Positions 20,389 through 31,750 of a stretch of 64,000 nucleotides of DNA are shown in pieces. Position 1 is the first letter of the stretch. Each line of letters opens with the position of its first letter. The position numbers were made by a program, and so were the translations under genes. The notes under the pieces were generated by a model. The model did no database searches, was not told the origin of the DNA, and saw only the letters and a list, made by a program, of their open reading frames with translations. The DNA is from Microdochium bolleyi (lineage: Eukaryota > Ascomycota > Sordariomycetes > Xylariales > Microdochiaceae), in NCBI GenBank assembly GCA_001566295.1, contig KQ964245.1:129524-193523 (forward strand), read 5' to 3'.

Positions 20389-22352
20389 TCATTGGGTCAT
20401 AGCCCGCCGACCCTTCGCGACCTTGTCCTCATGCCACACCTTCTCGGCCGCCTCGCTACGACGCTTCTTGCGGCACTGGCGCACGTAGTCGCAGTCCATG
20501 AGGCAGTCGTGCGCGAACTCCTTTCGCCAGTCCTTGAGCGTTGGTCGCGGCGGGAGTTTCGGCAGTGCCGCTGCCTGTTCGGGCCGTGGCGTCGGAGGCG
20601 GACCGGGGGCGATAGTCAGTGCTGGTGGCGTAGGCTCATATTCTTTCCTCTTCTCATCCTGATCTTGCGCCTCCTGCCCCTTCTGCTCCGCTGGGGCGGT
20701 GTCGGCCAGGCTCTGCAGGTGCGGAGGCATGGCGAAGACGTCCGGCTCGCCACCAACTACGCCGCCAGGCCGCGGGAAGAGCGTGCCCACGGGGGACCTC
20801 TTCGCATGGGTAGTCCCCTTCTTCAGCATTTCCCGCTCCCGTGCCAGCACCGGAAAGATCTCGTCGAACTCGCCGTCCGGGCTGGTCTCGCGCAGGAACA
20901 GCGTGTCGACGCGGGAGTTGGTCATCTGGAACTCCTTGTGCTCCTCCGTGTGGTCCTGCGGTCCTCTTCCTCCCCCTCCCTCTCCTCTTTGGCCCCGTGC
21001 GTCTTTCAGGGCACCGTCAAGAGCCTCTGCGATGATCTCCCAGTCCACGCTTCCCGTCTCCTTGACAGAGTCATCCTCCTCCTCCTCCTCCTCCGCGGCA
21101 GTCCTGCCCTCCTCTTCCCGTGAAGCGGCAAACATCGCCACCGCCAGCGCGTTGCTCCGCGCCCAGGACTCCTGCTCTGCTCTCTCGCGATCCATCTCGC
21201 GGATCACGCGCCGCCGCTTCTCGGCGCGGCGCCATTCGCCCCAGTCAGCCCATCCGGCGTAGTCGAACGAGGTTGTGCACTTGTCGAGCCCGGCAGGGCG
21301 CTTGCGCTTGGAGGTTGTGGTGCCCGGGGCCGTGGTCGTTGAGGTGGAAGCTGTGGTGGTGGTGCTGGAATTGCCTTGCTGTGTGCTTTGCGCAGGAGAA
21401 CTTGAGCCTGCGGGAGCTCGCGAGGTGGAATCTTGAGCTGACGCTGTTGGCGATGCTGTTGAGACATTGCCATCCGCTTGTCCACTGTTGACAGAGGTCG
21501 TCGTGATAGAGTCGGCTCGTTCTTGTGAGGTTGAAGCTGCCACAGACGCCGTCCTGGTCTGGGAATCTAGTATCACTCCACTCGCCGCCCTTTGCGAAGG
21601 AAGGGCGGTTGCGGCCGCGACGCTCTCGGTATCGACATCTGTACCTATGGCCTTTCCCTTGCTTCCAAACTCCGTGTCTGTGTCCAGTAGCTCCAGAAGT
21701 CTCGTTCTCCCCAGCTTGTCATGGACGCTGTACCTCTGCTCCCCTGGTCGCCCACGTCCGGACAGGATGCTCTCCCTATGCCTGGTCACGGAGCACGTCA
21801 GCATCGTCTGTGTCAGTCAACGAGAGGAACCGGGCACCCCTTGCCCTCGTCGCAGTCCTGGACGTACAGTCTCTGAATTCTCTTCTTATGTTCCTCGAAC
21901 CCGAGTCGCTCCGCCCTGGGCGACCGCGCCGTGCATCGCGTATGGCCGCAGCCGCGCAGGTCCCGGCGCGCAGCCATGGGGAGCGACCTGCCGCAGCGGT
22001 GGCAGTGCCACTTCCAGCGTCGGGGTGATGGCGGCGGTGGTGGTGAGGAAGGCTCTGAGGTGGAAGAAGCTGGTGATGATGACGGCGATGAGGGCTCGCT
22101 TGTGTAGACCATTGCTGCTGGGTCGCACAGCGGGGAAGAGTTAGATGTTGAGGAAGTTCGTGACGGTGATAGTGACGATGGTGGTGCTGATAGTATTTCA
22201 GTGGCGCAGATTATGGCTTCTGGGTCATAGGGGGTTGAGGAGTCGTCTCCGGTGATCTCAGGGTTGGCAGTTTGTGACATTGTGCTGAGGTTCTCGGGAT
22301 TGAGCGTGATGGTTCTCTTTCCACAGCTGTCTGTGGTTGAAGTTGTTGGCAT
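20389..22352 (-). CDS. Uncharacterised protein with N-terminal zinc-ribbon-like motif and acidic low-complexity regions
   Basis: Exon 1 is 22352-21868, the intron 21867-21782 (GTACGT...CCAG, 86 bp), exon 2 21781-20389; 625 residues. The frame is open to a GTG at 22385, but the first ATG is at 22352. A Ser/Pro-rich N-terminus leads to WHCHRCGRSLPMAARRDL and GCGHTRC, with cysteines at 117, 120, 135 and 140: a C-X2-C-X14-C-X4-C zinc-ribbon-like site. Splicing joins EEHKKRIQRL to HRESILSGRG. Later come long Ser/Thr runs, KRKRP as a possible nuclear signal, FDYAGWADWGEWRRAEKRRR, an acidic Glu/Asp run, and a C-terminal KDWRKEFAHDCLMDCDYVRQCRKKRR. The CxxC...CGH plus FDYxxWxxWGxWRR combination suggests a conserved fungal family, but I cannot name it or its role. 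Confidence 0.75.
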
Positions 22353-23367
22353 ATTTACAAACTCCGAGCTCTGAGTTGAGTACACTGATGGAGAGTCATG
22401 TGTGTTGTCCTCAGTTGTTGTTTTCGGTCCTGGGCTGTGTTAGTGAGACGGTAGTGAAGACATGCTAGGCATTCCGTGCAGGTCAAGTCCGCGTTCTCAT
22501 GAATGAGAAAGGTCTCGACACGAAGGAAATTGTGAAGGATCGATTTGTTCCGAGATGTCCAGTCCAGCTAGAAATGCGAGTGTGTGTGTCTTGTGTGTCA
22601 AGACGTGAGTGACATGTAGTTGAAGAAACAGTGTTTGTCCACTCTTTCTTTCTTGGAAACTGCCGGCGTGGACACTGCAGTGCATCGAAGTGTTGGAGTG
22701 TCTATAAATGAAATGAGGTTGAATAAGAAGGTCCCGGTAAGAAACTCGCTGTGCAATGTTTGTCCTGCAAACCCAGCTCGTGATGTCAGAAGAAGGTGTT
22801 GGTGCTTTGGAAGTTGTGTATCAGAAAGGTGGTTAGGGCCTATCAAGACAGCGAGACTTGCAAGTATGAAGTGCACCAGAGAATCGACAGGACCACGCTG
22901 AATGCCCATTGGCGATCATCCTTTTGGGAACAATGTGTTTGAATTGGTGAGTTCAGACACTGCACCCTGATCTGAGTACCGTGCTATTGTTATTAGTCTC
23001 GACCCGATCTGGACGAGACAATAGTATTGTGCTCAACTGCAAGACGGGATAGAGCACAATGCGAGATTCCCCACCCGGGCCCATTGACGATACTTGACCG
23101 GCATGGCTTCCTCATCACAATCCTTGCCTTCAGTCTAGAAAACGTGGAAGATCCGCGACACAAACAGCTTTGGCTATTATAAGCACATTTCACTGGCGTG
23201 GCATTGTTGAACACACAAACGCTACCACAACAGAGCAACCCACTGCCACAGCCGCGGCCAAACAAATCTGGCATATTCGAGAGCAAAAGGAGAAACCTAC
23301 AAAACTACAGTGGCTGCTCGCCATCACCAACGTCCACCTGGACGATTAAAAAAGAAATGTCATGAGA
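22353..23367. other. Intergenic: upstream region of the zinc-ribbon-like gene
   Basis: About 1 kb between the 5' end of the minus-strand gene and the tRNA. Small frames on both strands (22598-22909 region) lack domain or splice support. Nothing called. Confidence 0.5.
23348..23353 (-). terminator. Pol III oligo-T terminator of tRNA-Thr
   Basis: A run of six T on the minus strand begins 15 nt past the 3' end of the tRNA, the expected RNA polymerase III stop signal. Confidence 0.8.
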
Positions 23368-23440
23368 TGCCCACTACTGGAGTCGAACCAATTACCTCCT
23401 CATTACTAGTGAGGCGCTCTACCGATGAGCCAAGCGGGCA
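23368..23440 (-). tRNA. tRNA-Thr (anticodon AGU), intronless
   Basis: A 73-nt cloverleaf on the minus strand. The 7-bp acceptor stem pairs TGCCCGC with GTGGGCA (one G-T). The A box is TGGCTCATCGG and the B box GGTTCGACTCC, which matches the consensus perfectly. The anticodon arm is CCTCA-CTAGTAA-TGAGG, giving anticodon AGT (AGU in RNA, with A34 expected to be edited to inosine) for Thr codons ACU/ACC/ACA. No intron at position 37/38. CCA is not encoded, as normal in eukaryotes. Transcription runs away from the 23902 gene. Confidence 0.95.
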
Positions 23441-23901
23441 GATTTACGTAATCAGATGGTAGAACCAAAATCGTATCGTATAATATAGCAGCGTTGATTT
23501 GAGAGAACGCCATGTTCTCAGACCCGACCGCACCCCATCTCAGTGATGCACAAAGCGAGGACCGAAAATGCGTCAACAGTGTTCATGAGAACGAGAAATG
23601 CCGTCCCAAAGGTGCAAACTTCTTCGAGCCGGAACCACGGCTGAGACAGCCGCCTAATCGCGTGGTGTAGCGGTGCCAAGCGCCTGCGGCTGTGGCGAAG
23701 CGCTGTCAATCTGGCAGATGACATCAATTAGCAACGGTGGGTGCTGAATGGCTGCAGTTGTGCACTTTGGGCAGTTGCGATGGGACGGCAACCATAACTC
23801 TATGGGTGTCCTTGAAGTCCCGGGCTTCGACTCCTTTGTCTTTTGTGGCTCATCTCTTCGTGCTCTGGATTGCTCTTGCACAACTCGGCAACACACGCAT
23901 C
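23441..23901. other. Intergenic: tRNA upstream flank and promoter of the F-box/LRR-like gene
   Basis: About 460 bp; apart from the flanks of the tRNA gene and the leader of the next gene nothing was seen. Confidence 0.55.
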
Positions 23902-26343
23902 ATGACGGACTTGCCATCATACCAGGAAGCCATCGCTGAGGCCGACTGGCTGGGATTAGCCGCCTCGTATGTGCCAACTGCCTGCCTGCCTAAGTGCTGC
24001 CTGGTCAGTCGCCGGTTCTACAAGCACTTTGCACCACGTCTCTGGCAGGATCCCCTCTCGACTATCCGCCGGCTCGGGCTCGATCCGAATGATGGTGGGT
24101 GACCTTGGACATTTCACCACTGCTCCTTGACTTCCGGCTAACCCCCCAACACAGACCTCGCCTGGTACCGCCGCTTCATCCACAGGCATGTACCAAAGAC
24201 CCGAAGTGAAACCCGCGGCCTCGTCCGGTCTCTTGACTTCCGCTCCTTCGCACTCCGCATGTCGGGGCTCTACTCAACGGAAGCCAGCGAGCGCGCCATC
24301 TCAGAAAGCTTCAGGGCACTCCCGCAGATGTTCCCCAACCTTGTCTGTCTTCTCATCCACGACCACCCAGAGCTCGACCCGAGTCACTTGGCCGTGCAGA
24401 AGCCGAACCCAGACACCATCTACCCGCTACAGCTGCTCGATCTTGCCTACTGCACTCAGGAGCTGAGCCACAAGTTCTTCCGCTCGGACTACCTGTCAAA
24501 CTTGGTGTACCTGGACGTCTCCCACATTCCTGGCTCCCTACGGCCGGCACTTCAGACATCGTTGACGCCTACTTGGCTGCCCCAGCTGCAGGTGCTGAAG
24601 GCTTGCGGGCGGGAGATGGACGACGACACAGCTAGGCTCCTGTTCAAGACCTTTTCACGGCAGCTGTGGAGTCTCGACATAAGCCAGAACAAGCTCACTG
24701 ACGCCATCATCAATGATCTGGCAGCGCACTGTTTCCCAGCAATGACCATACGCTCGGACGCATACTTTGAGAGGGAGGGCAAGCTCATTCGCCCCAAGGA
24801 TATCGGGACACTCCGACACGGCCCCTTTGACTTCATCGAAGAGTCTGAGTTCAGTGAATCCCATCATCACCCAGAGCAATATCTCGCGGATGCACCAATG
24901 TACTCTCGGCATTATCAGGATGAATTACAAGAGTGGCAAGCTGTCCGTGGAAACGGGCTTGATTCTGCTCGTGGAGATGATGCGCTAGCCATTAAGGACC
25001 GGATACTACGTGGCGCGCTTGCTGCCACGACGGGAGATGCTCGGCTCGGCAAGTCGTCAGCCCACGAGTCGCTCCTGCAGGACGGAATCACACATCTCTA
25101 CATGAATGGGAATCGCTTCACGGTCTCAGGGATCGAGAAACTAATTCGGATAACGCCAGGCACACTCGAGCATTTCGAATGTGACTATCCCTTATGTCTG
25201 AGGAATCGTCCAGACGAGGCCGATCGTGAGCGAGCGAGGAGTATCCGTGGATACGGGCTCATCAACTCATTCCACCTATTCCGCCCGGTGTTCTCCTCCA
25301 ATATCCGCTCTCTCCGTGTCCACCACTCTTTCGTTACGCGCGTGCCGACACTCACCGTAGAGAACGCGTCCTTGGCATCATCGCTCCGCCTGGCGGAAGC
25401 GAAGATCTTTAGCAACATTCAGCGGGCATATCCCAAGTCTTTCGTCCCTGACACAAATCCGCGATTGAGGAAGCTTGTCTTGACGAATATCCCGGCAAGG
25501 ACGATTGGGCCCCTCATTGACCAGATTTTACGATTCTTGAAGCTTCTTGCGCAGCAGCAGAGGCAAGTTCGCGATGCTCAGAAATCCTTTCGGGGTCGTG
25601 GTCCCTCATCTCTGCCAGGGCTCCAGGTACTGGGTCTCGAGGTAGAGCCCGATTTCTCTGAAGACTATTCACATACAGCGTCGAGGAATGATGTCGACTT
25701 CGACGCTCTGCTGGACCCCACAGCTGACGACGAAGCTGATGAGAACTACTGGACAATCACTTCGAGAGGTGGTGACGGCAGCAAAAAGCTGAACAACCAA
25801 CGGCTGAACCATGCTCCTCCAACGACTAACAACAACAATCCTGCGGCGCCATCCTCATATGGGACGTGGACGGCAGGTCGCCTGAAGTCGTACCCATTCT
25901 CTGAGACAGATACCGAGTACGTCAATTGGCAGCCGCATGCATCCGACTCTTGGACCGGTAACGTCTTCTCGGTCCCGATATGGATCGGTCCAGGTGTGCT
26001 CGGGTCTCATCCAGGCATAAACGAGTACATGTGGAATGTCCAGGACTCTCGGCTGCGCCAGAACTTCGGGCCCGTTACGCCCAACCACGTTGCCGCTGGC
26101 ATTCCTTCAGGATCGTACATCTTTTACGACGCGTGGGACGCCATGGTTGTGCCTCGCAACATCGAGACAGCGTTCAAGTCTGCGGCCGCAACGGCAGCTC
26201 CGCTGAAGGATGTGGTCGCTGCGATCAAGGACTTCCGCTTGTGTGCACGGGGGACGGAGGAGCATTGGGATGGGCGCATTGAACTGGTCCGGACGGACAT
26301 TACCACACGTTATGAGTCGTCTGCGTACTGGTATGGTCCTTGA
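23902..26343 (+). CDS. F-box-like / leucine-rich-repeat protein
   Basis: Exon 1 is 23902-24094, the intron 24095-24154 (GTGGGT...ACAG), exon 2 24155-26343; 793 residues. The first exon encodes a short F-box-like start (VPTACLPKCCLVSRRFYKHFAPRLWQDPL, about 23-51) with the usual CLVSR and LWxDP features. Exon 2 has leucine-rich units (LQLLDLAYCTQEL, LVYLDVSHIPGSL, LWSLDISQNKLTD, THLYMNGNRFTVSGIEKLI) spaced through about 120-330. A later set is LRKLVLTNIPARTIGPLI and LQVLGLEVEPDF, then an Asn-rich linker. The C-terminal 150 residues (WIGPGVLGSHPGINEYMWNVQD...) look compact and are not LRR. Probably an SCF adaptor; the target is unknown. The short intron right after LDPND is in frame. Confidence 0.75.
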
Positions 26344-27124
26344 AATCAAGTCCCCTAGGCCACGTCGTCAAGCCTGTGGGTTTTCGAATTCTGTGGACGA
26401 TTTTCTATATGGTGTTGCACTTCGCTCCCTCGGGCCTATCTCGTGCTGAGCATTAAACAAGTGACAGAAGAAAGGGAGGTGGCAGAAAACAGACAAGCCT
26501 CCAGCCCCTGTGTCTTCACTTGCCCCAGATATTGAAATCAGACATCGGAAGACATGATAAGGGGGCCAATGACGATCCCATCAATGAACGCGCTCTTCCC
26601 GGTAAAAGATATCCAGCCCCAACCAAAGGAGCGGGCATGGAGTAGGACGTGTGGGGCCTGACATTGGGGGTTTGGGGTCGAACCCCGTGGGGAAAGACGT
26701 CAACTCGGCCGCGGCTCTAATGTATCCGACCCAATACTGCTAGACCTACCCTAACTGCTGGAGCAAGTACTCCTGTTCGCGGGTTCGGCTTTATGGCAAG
26801 CAATTATGTCACTTTAGTGTATATCGACGGATGTAGCCCTACTGCCTCCTACACTATCGGAGGTGAGAAGCTTAGGTTCCGGTGGCATCAATTGGTTCTT
26901 CAAATGGTGTTGATTGGCTTTCGGAGCAGCTTTATCTGTCTTGCATCTTTCACTTCTGCTCCAGCAAAACGTCTTGGTTCCATTCTTATATTCTTGGCAT
27001 CCCTACTTTGAAGTTACCACACGGTTGACATACGGGTCATCCCTCTCTGCCCATACAGTAGAAACAACAACACCAACTCAGTGCCTCGGGCTTTTCTGGG
27101 TTCTTCGCTCAAAAGTAGACGACC
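26344..27124. other. Intergenic between the F-box/LRR gene and the MFS gene
   Basis: About 780 bp with the 3' UTR of one plus-strand gene and the promoter of the next. A GGTCGAACCCC stretch near 26668 resembles a tRNA B box but has no partner stems. Confidence 0.5.
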
Positions 27125-29102
27125 ATGCCTACGCGAACACGACACAAGGACCAACGGGGACTAGGGCGAGCCACAGACCATGTCGCGACTGGTGATGATC
27201 CCGTGCCGTCTCCTGTTGAATATCATCAAGATGTTGAGGCGCAGCGGACCCATCACCACAACCACCCAGACAGCGGCTCGGAAACGGCCCGCGCTCCCGA
27301 CGAGGAAGTCAGTAGAGAGAAGGAACCACGACAAGCGTCCATCGCCACGAATACGGAGGTGGCTGACCCGAATGTCGTGGACTGGGACGGACCAGACGAT
27401 CCAGACAACCCTCTGAACTGGCCTCCACAGAAGAGGTGGACTACCGTGGCAGTCGTCACCTTCTTGACATTCCTGGCGTAAGTCTTTCCTCTCAATTGTG
27501 GTCAAGGAGGCCATACCCCATGTCCGACAGATTATGGCTGACGTTGTCATCGGTACAGGCCACTAGGATCGACTATGCCCGCCCCGGCCGCCCCGGCGAT
27601 CTGCCAGGATTTCGGCGTGTCCAACCCCAAGACCGAGGGCGCCCTCATCACGACGATTTACATACTCGCGTACGTATTCGGCCCGCTGTTCCTGGCCCCT
27701 CTGTCGGAGCTCTACGGCCGCCTGCCGCTCTACCACATCTGCAACACGCTGTACTTTGTCTTCAACGTCGCCTGCGCCGTGTCGACCAGCATGAGCTCCC
27801 TCATCGCGTTCCGGTTCCTTGCCGGACTCGCGTCGGCGTGTCCCCTGACCATCGGGGCGGGATCTATCGCGGATATCGTCCCAATCGAGAGGCGTGGGCT
27901 GGCAATGATGTTCTGGGTGATGGGGCCGCTTGTTGGGCCGACCCTCGGTCCACTGGGTGAGTTTCCCTTGCTTGTATCACTGCTGAGGTTCGTAAGGGCC
28001 TCGGACTTCTGACTACGTGTCTTGGGTGGTAGCCGGCGGTTTTCTTGCTGAATCACAAGGATGGCATTGGGTCTTTTGGTTCATGACGATACTTGTAGGT
28101 ACAGTCTGACCAAAGGGCAATGAGCTTGGAGAAAAGCTGACGTCTATTTTCACTACCCTACATAGGGCGGTCTCGCGTGGGTCGCGAGTGTTGTCGTTCT
28201 CCGGGAGTCGTACGCAACCGTCCTCCTGGCTCGTAGAGCAGCCCGACTACGCAAGGAGACAGGCAACTCGGCGCTCGTCTCGGTGCTCGACAACGGCCGC
28301 ACGCCACGGCAGCTCTTCTTCTTCTCCATCGTGCGGCCGCTCAAGATGCTCTTCTTCCAGCCCATCATCTTCATGATATCTGCCCACATGGCGCTGATAT
28401 ACGGCTATCTGTACCTCCTATTCACGACGTTTCCGCGCGTCTTTGGCGGCCAGTACGGCTTCTCGACGGGGTCCGTGGGCCTCGCGTACCTCGGCCTGGG
28501 CGTCGGCGCGTTCCTTGGCCTCCTGCTCACCGGCGTCATCTCGGATCGGATCATGGCGGAGCTCAGCAAGCGCAACGGAGGCGTTTTCAAGCCAGAGTAC
28601 CGGCTCCCGCCGCTGTTCATCGGGGCATTCCTGGTTCCTGCCGGGCTGTTTATGTATGGGTGGACGGCCGAGGTGCGGGCACACTGGATCTTGCCCATGA
28701 TCGGCGGGGCCATCATGGGGTTCGGCATGATGACTGTCTATGTAAGGTTTCCTTTTTTCCTTTATTCTTTCCTTCAACATAATTGGAAGCATGCGAAAAG
28801 TTCAAGAGAAATGGATTCGTCACATGTGTTGGCTAACAGCTCAACAGACGCCCTCGACAACGTACATTGTCGACGGCTTCACGGTGTACGCTGCGTCCGG
28901 GACGGCTGCCGCGACTGTGCTGCGATCCCTCCTGGGCGCCGTCCTGCCTCTCGCCGGCGAGCCCATGTACGACGCGCTCGGCCTCGGATGGGGCACGTCC
29001 GTGCTGGCGTTCATCTCGCTGGCCTTCATACCCGTCCCGTTTGTCTTCTGGTTCTATGGCGAGAGGATCCGGATGAGCAAGCGTTTCCGCGTGGACTTCT
29101 GA
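27125..29102 (+). CDS. MFS transporter, DHA1 (drug:H+ antiporter) type
   Basis: Five exons, 27125-27477, 27559-27956, 28033-28094, 28166-28741 and 28848-29102, sum to 547 residues in frame. A hydrophilic His- and charge-rich N-terminus (1-95) ends in DPNVVDWDGPDDPDNPLNWP, the typical lead-in of this fungal family. Then come 12 predicted helices. Conserved pieces are PLFLAPLSELYGR (motif A between helices 2 and 3), RFLAGLASACPLTIGAGSIADI, GPLVGPTLGPLAGGFL across a splice (motif C region), and the long central loop. Fungal members export drugs, toxins or metabolites at the plasma membrane. No biosynthetic genes are adjacent, so the substrate is unknown. Exon 3 is only 62 nt. The choice of its donor (after ATA CTT, GTAGGT) keeps the phase and gives TILGGLAWV. 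Confidence 0.9.
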
Positions 29103-31750
29103 GGTTGTGTCCCATGAGAGTTTTGCGTGCTACTGCGACTAAGACGGGATCCTGTGGGCGAATGAAGCTAGTTGGTATCCTATGTAGAAAAGACCCCTAG
29201 TCAAGCACATGGCACAGGGTCATTGATAAGTCTATACATGGCCGTGCTCATTAACAGGCTGAGAGGAGCGCTCCTGCCGTACTATCGCCGCAGATTAATA
29301 ACACACCTACCGGCCGAATTTTTGTGCATCCCACATTCAGAAGCAGTTTTATTTATGAAACAATGCACATGCTAGCTTGATGCAACGATAACGACGACGG
29401 CAAAGACCGTACATCGCTTGCTCGAGACGAGGCAACCAATCTTGGTCAGACACACGGGGATCAGATATTGTATCACCATATCGTGCATGTCGAGCAAGGC
29501 ATACTTCAATCATCCATACTGACCGCCAGAGCCACGCCTCCGGGACCACTGGTCGTGCCTTGGTATTGGGGGCGGAAGACGCGCTGGAGCTGACCAGGGT
29601 GGGTGTGCGCAGCGGAATTCGCACCGCCCGACCGTCAGCACTAACGATTCTGAAGTCGCGGGATTCCCACGGAGGGGACGCTGCACCAGAGGCCTCAGTC
29701 AGCCCGCCTTGTGTGGCCTCCGGTTCGTAAAGAATGTCTCCCGAAAATTGTGTGGGACGTTGCATCTTCGAAATGTCGCGAGGATGTCGAATGTAGACAT
29801 GGACCGGAGGAGCCACGGACGGCGACTCGCCATGCCATGCAGTCCACCTCGTCAAGGCTCGTCAAGGGAAGAAAACACCACGAGCCTCACGATCTTGGCG
29901 ACAGAGTTCCCACCATGAGTGCCGCACGCTATCGGGTGCCTCATAACCAAACAGCCACGAGGCCTCAGAGTCTGCTCGGGCGCACACCCGAACCCACGCC
30001 AAGACACCAAGGACATGGATCCCTCCCCCCGAGGACATGGAGAGCAGGCTGGAAATGGCAATGTGGGGGCGGCCGGTTGACAACCCTGCTCTCTCCGGCT
30101 TGCCAGGGGTCGTGAGTGCCTGCGTGCGCGGGACTTACTCCGTATAAGCCAGCCTGGCTGGGCGACCTCCTCCTCGCCCATGGCGTGTTGTCCATATCAT
30201 ACGCAGAGGCTGCTGACCCTTACCCTTGCACGGTCCTCTTTTCATTCGCGACTGAGATGGGATGCAGGGGTACTTGATTTTCGGCAGCGGATGATCAGAC
30301 GCCTCGTTCAAAGCATAGAACCGACGAGGAGGCCGGGCCACACCAGCCAAACGACGATGAGAACCTCCCAATTCTTGTAGGGAGCCACGCACCCAGCAGC
30401 AGTCAAGCACAGGGCTCCCCATCACATGAGCTGTCATACGTGCCCATCTGTCTGCCTGTCTGCGGGGGGCCTCTCGAGTGTGTGTGCCTCCTCACCCAGC
30501 CATTATTGAGCTGTGGTGTCCTCCTCCTCCTCCCACCGGTCTAGTTGGGCCCCTCCACAGCTTGTCGAACAATACCTTCGTAGTCCAGCAAACGATGCAT
30601 CGCGAAAACTCCCTCATGAATCGCTTCTTGGAACAAGAGGCAGGGTCGAAGCCGTTATTGTCATCTCAACACAACAACTAACACAAATTGTGTTAGAAGA
30701 AGAGACTGCTCACCTCCTGGAGGGAGACATAACATACATATATTTTGAGATTGTGCAATAACGTCACTCAATGCGAGCATGAGAACAGGAAGAAAAAGAT
30801 TGGGATTCATTGTCCTGTCTTGACAGGATGATATTGTTAGCAGCTTCCCCAAATCCTGTTTATGCCAAGGCAGTACCCTTCTTACTTCAATCTTTTCCGT
30901 ATCATCTTTGCCACCCCCCTTCCTCATCACAATCTTGGTCCCCTCAGGCTGGCCTCTGGTGCTTTGCTCTTGCGAGTGAGTGTGACCTTGCGTCGAGTCG
31001 GGGCCACGCTGGACGGGCCATGTGCTGTCACCGGCGTGGACCCACCAGGCAACCACCAGGCCTCAGCCTCGCATGCCTTGGCACCACCCACAGCCCAGCA
31101 GCCACGCGCTGTCGGTTCACAGAAGAGAGGCCCGTCCTCAGCCTTGTGCACATCCGCCACTCGTCACATGGTCCAGGGTCCTGTGAGGCCGCGCAAAGAG
31201 TCATAGTTCCTCGCGCCACGATCGTGACGAGCCCAGCCTGTCACCAGGCAGAAGTGCCAGGCAGAGGCGCTCGCGAGAGGGAAATTCACATATAAAAGGG
31301 TCGCCGAGGGCCTCGCAGATGCCAATAAATATGATGAATTTGGAAGCTATGCTGAGTGGAGTATCAAGAGATCTAAAATCGAGACGGTGCCGCCCAACTC
31401 TCGTCGCAACCCTCACGATGGGGCCCGAAACAGGATCAACCTGGAGAAAAGAATATGGTGCATCGCCACACCGCGGATGCTAATCTATAAACAAAGAGTC
31501 GAGAGAAAAGGTGAGAACAACCTCCCAGAAGAAACTGAAGATACAAAACTTAGACCACATGCGTCTGCGACTATCCCCCCAAAGTCAAACGAACGGCCGA
31601 CCTGGAGCTACCTGGAGAAAATCAAAAAGGAGTATTCAAACACGCGTACGCTTTCGCTTGGATGCAGAATATGTGGAGAAACAGGAGAGGGTGAAGACAC
31701 AAGATGCAGAATCGAAATCAACAAGTGCGCGCGGCTGACACACTCGGCCA
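29103..31750. other. Long gap between convergent MFS and mannosyl-phosphoglycerate synthase genes
   Basis: About 2.65 kb, long for two converging genes. No protein domain found. A 168-codon minus frame near 29349-29855 does not begin at an ATG and lacks a recognisable domain. At 31291 there is a good plus-strand TATA box followed by small ORFs (31331-31483, 50 codons; 31477-31764, 95 codons), described as a finding. Confidence 0.45.
31291..31299 (+). promoter_or_regulatory. Consensus TATA box on the plus strand with no assigned gene
   Basis: TATAAAAGG is a textbook TATA element. An ATG-ATG start of a 50-codon ORF lies 40 bp downstream (31331-31483). Transcription from here would run into the 3' end of the minus-strand gene at 31751. 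Whether it is used is unknown. Confidence 0.4.

Noticed and set aside
22353..22385. Earlier start of the zinc-ribbon-like protein at 22385
   Set aside because: That codon is GTG; the first ATG in frame is at 22352.
26640..26715. Possible second tRNA (GGTCGAACCCC resembles a B box)
   Set aside because: No A box, no acceptor or anticodon stems can be paired around it.
29349..29855. 168-codon minus-strand frame
   Set aside because: It does not start at an ATG, has no domain and no upstream exon with matching phase.
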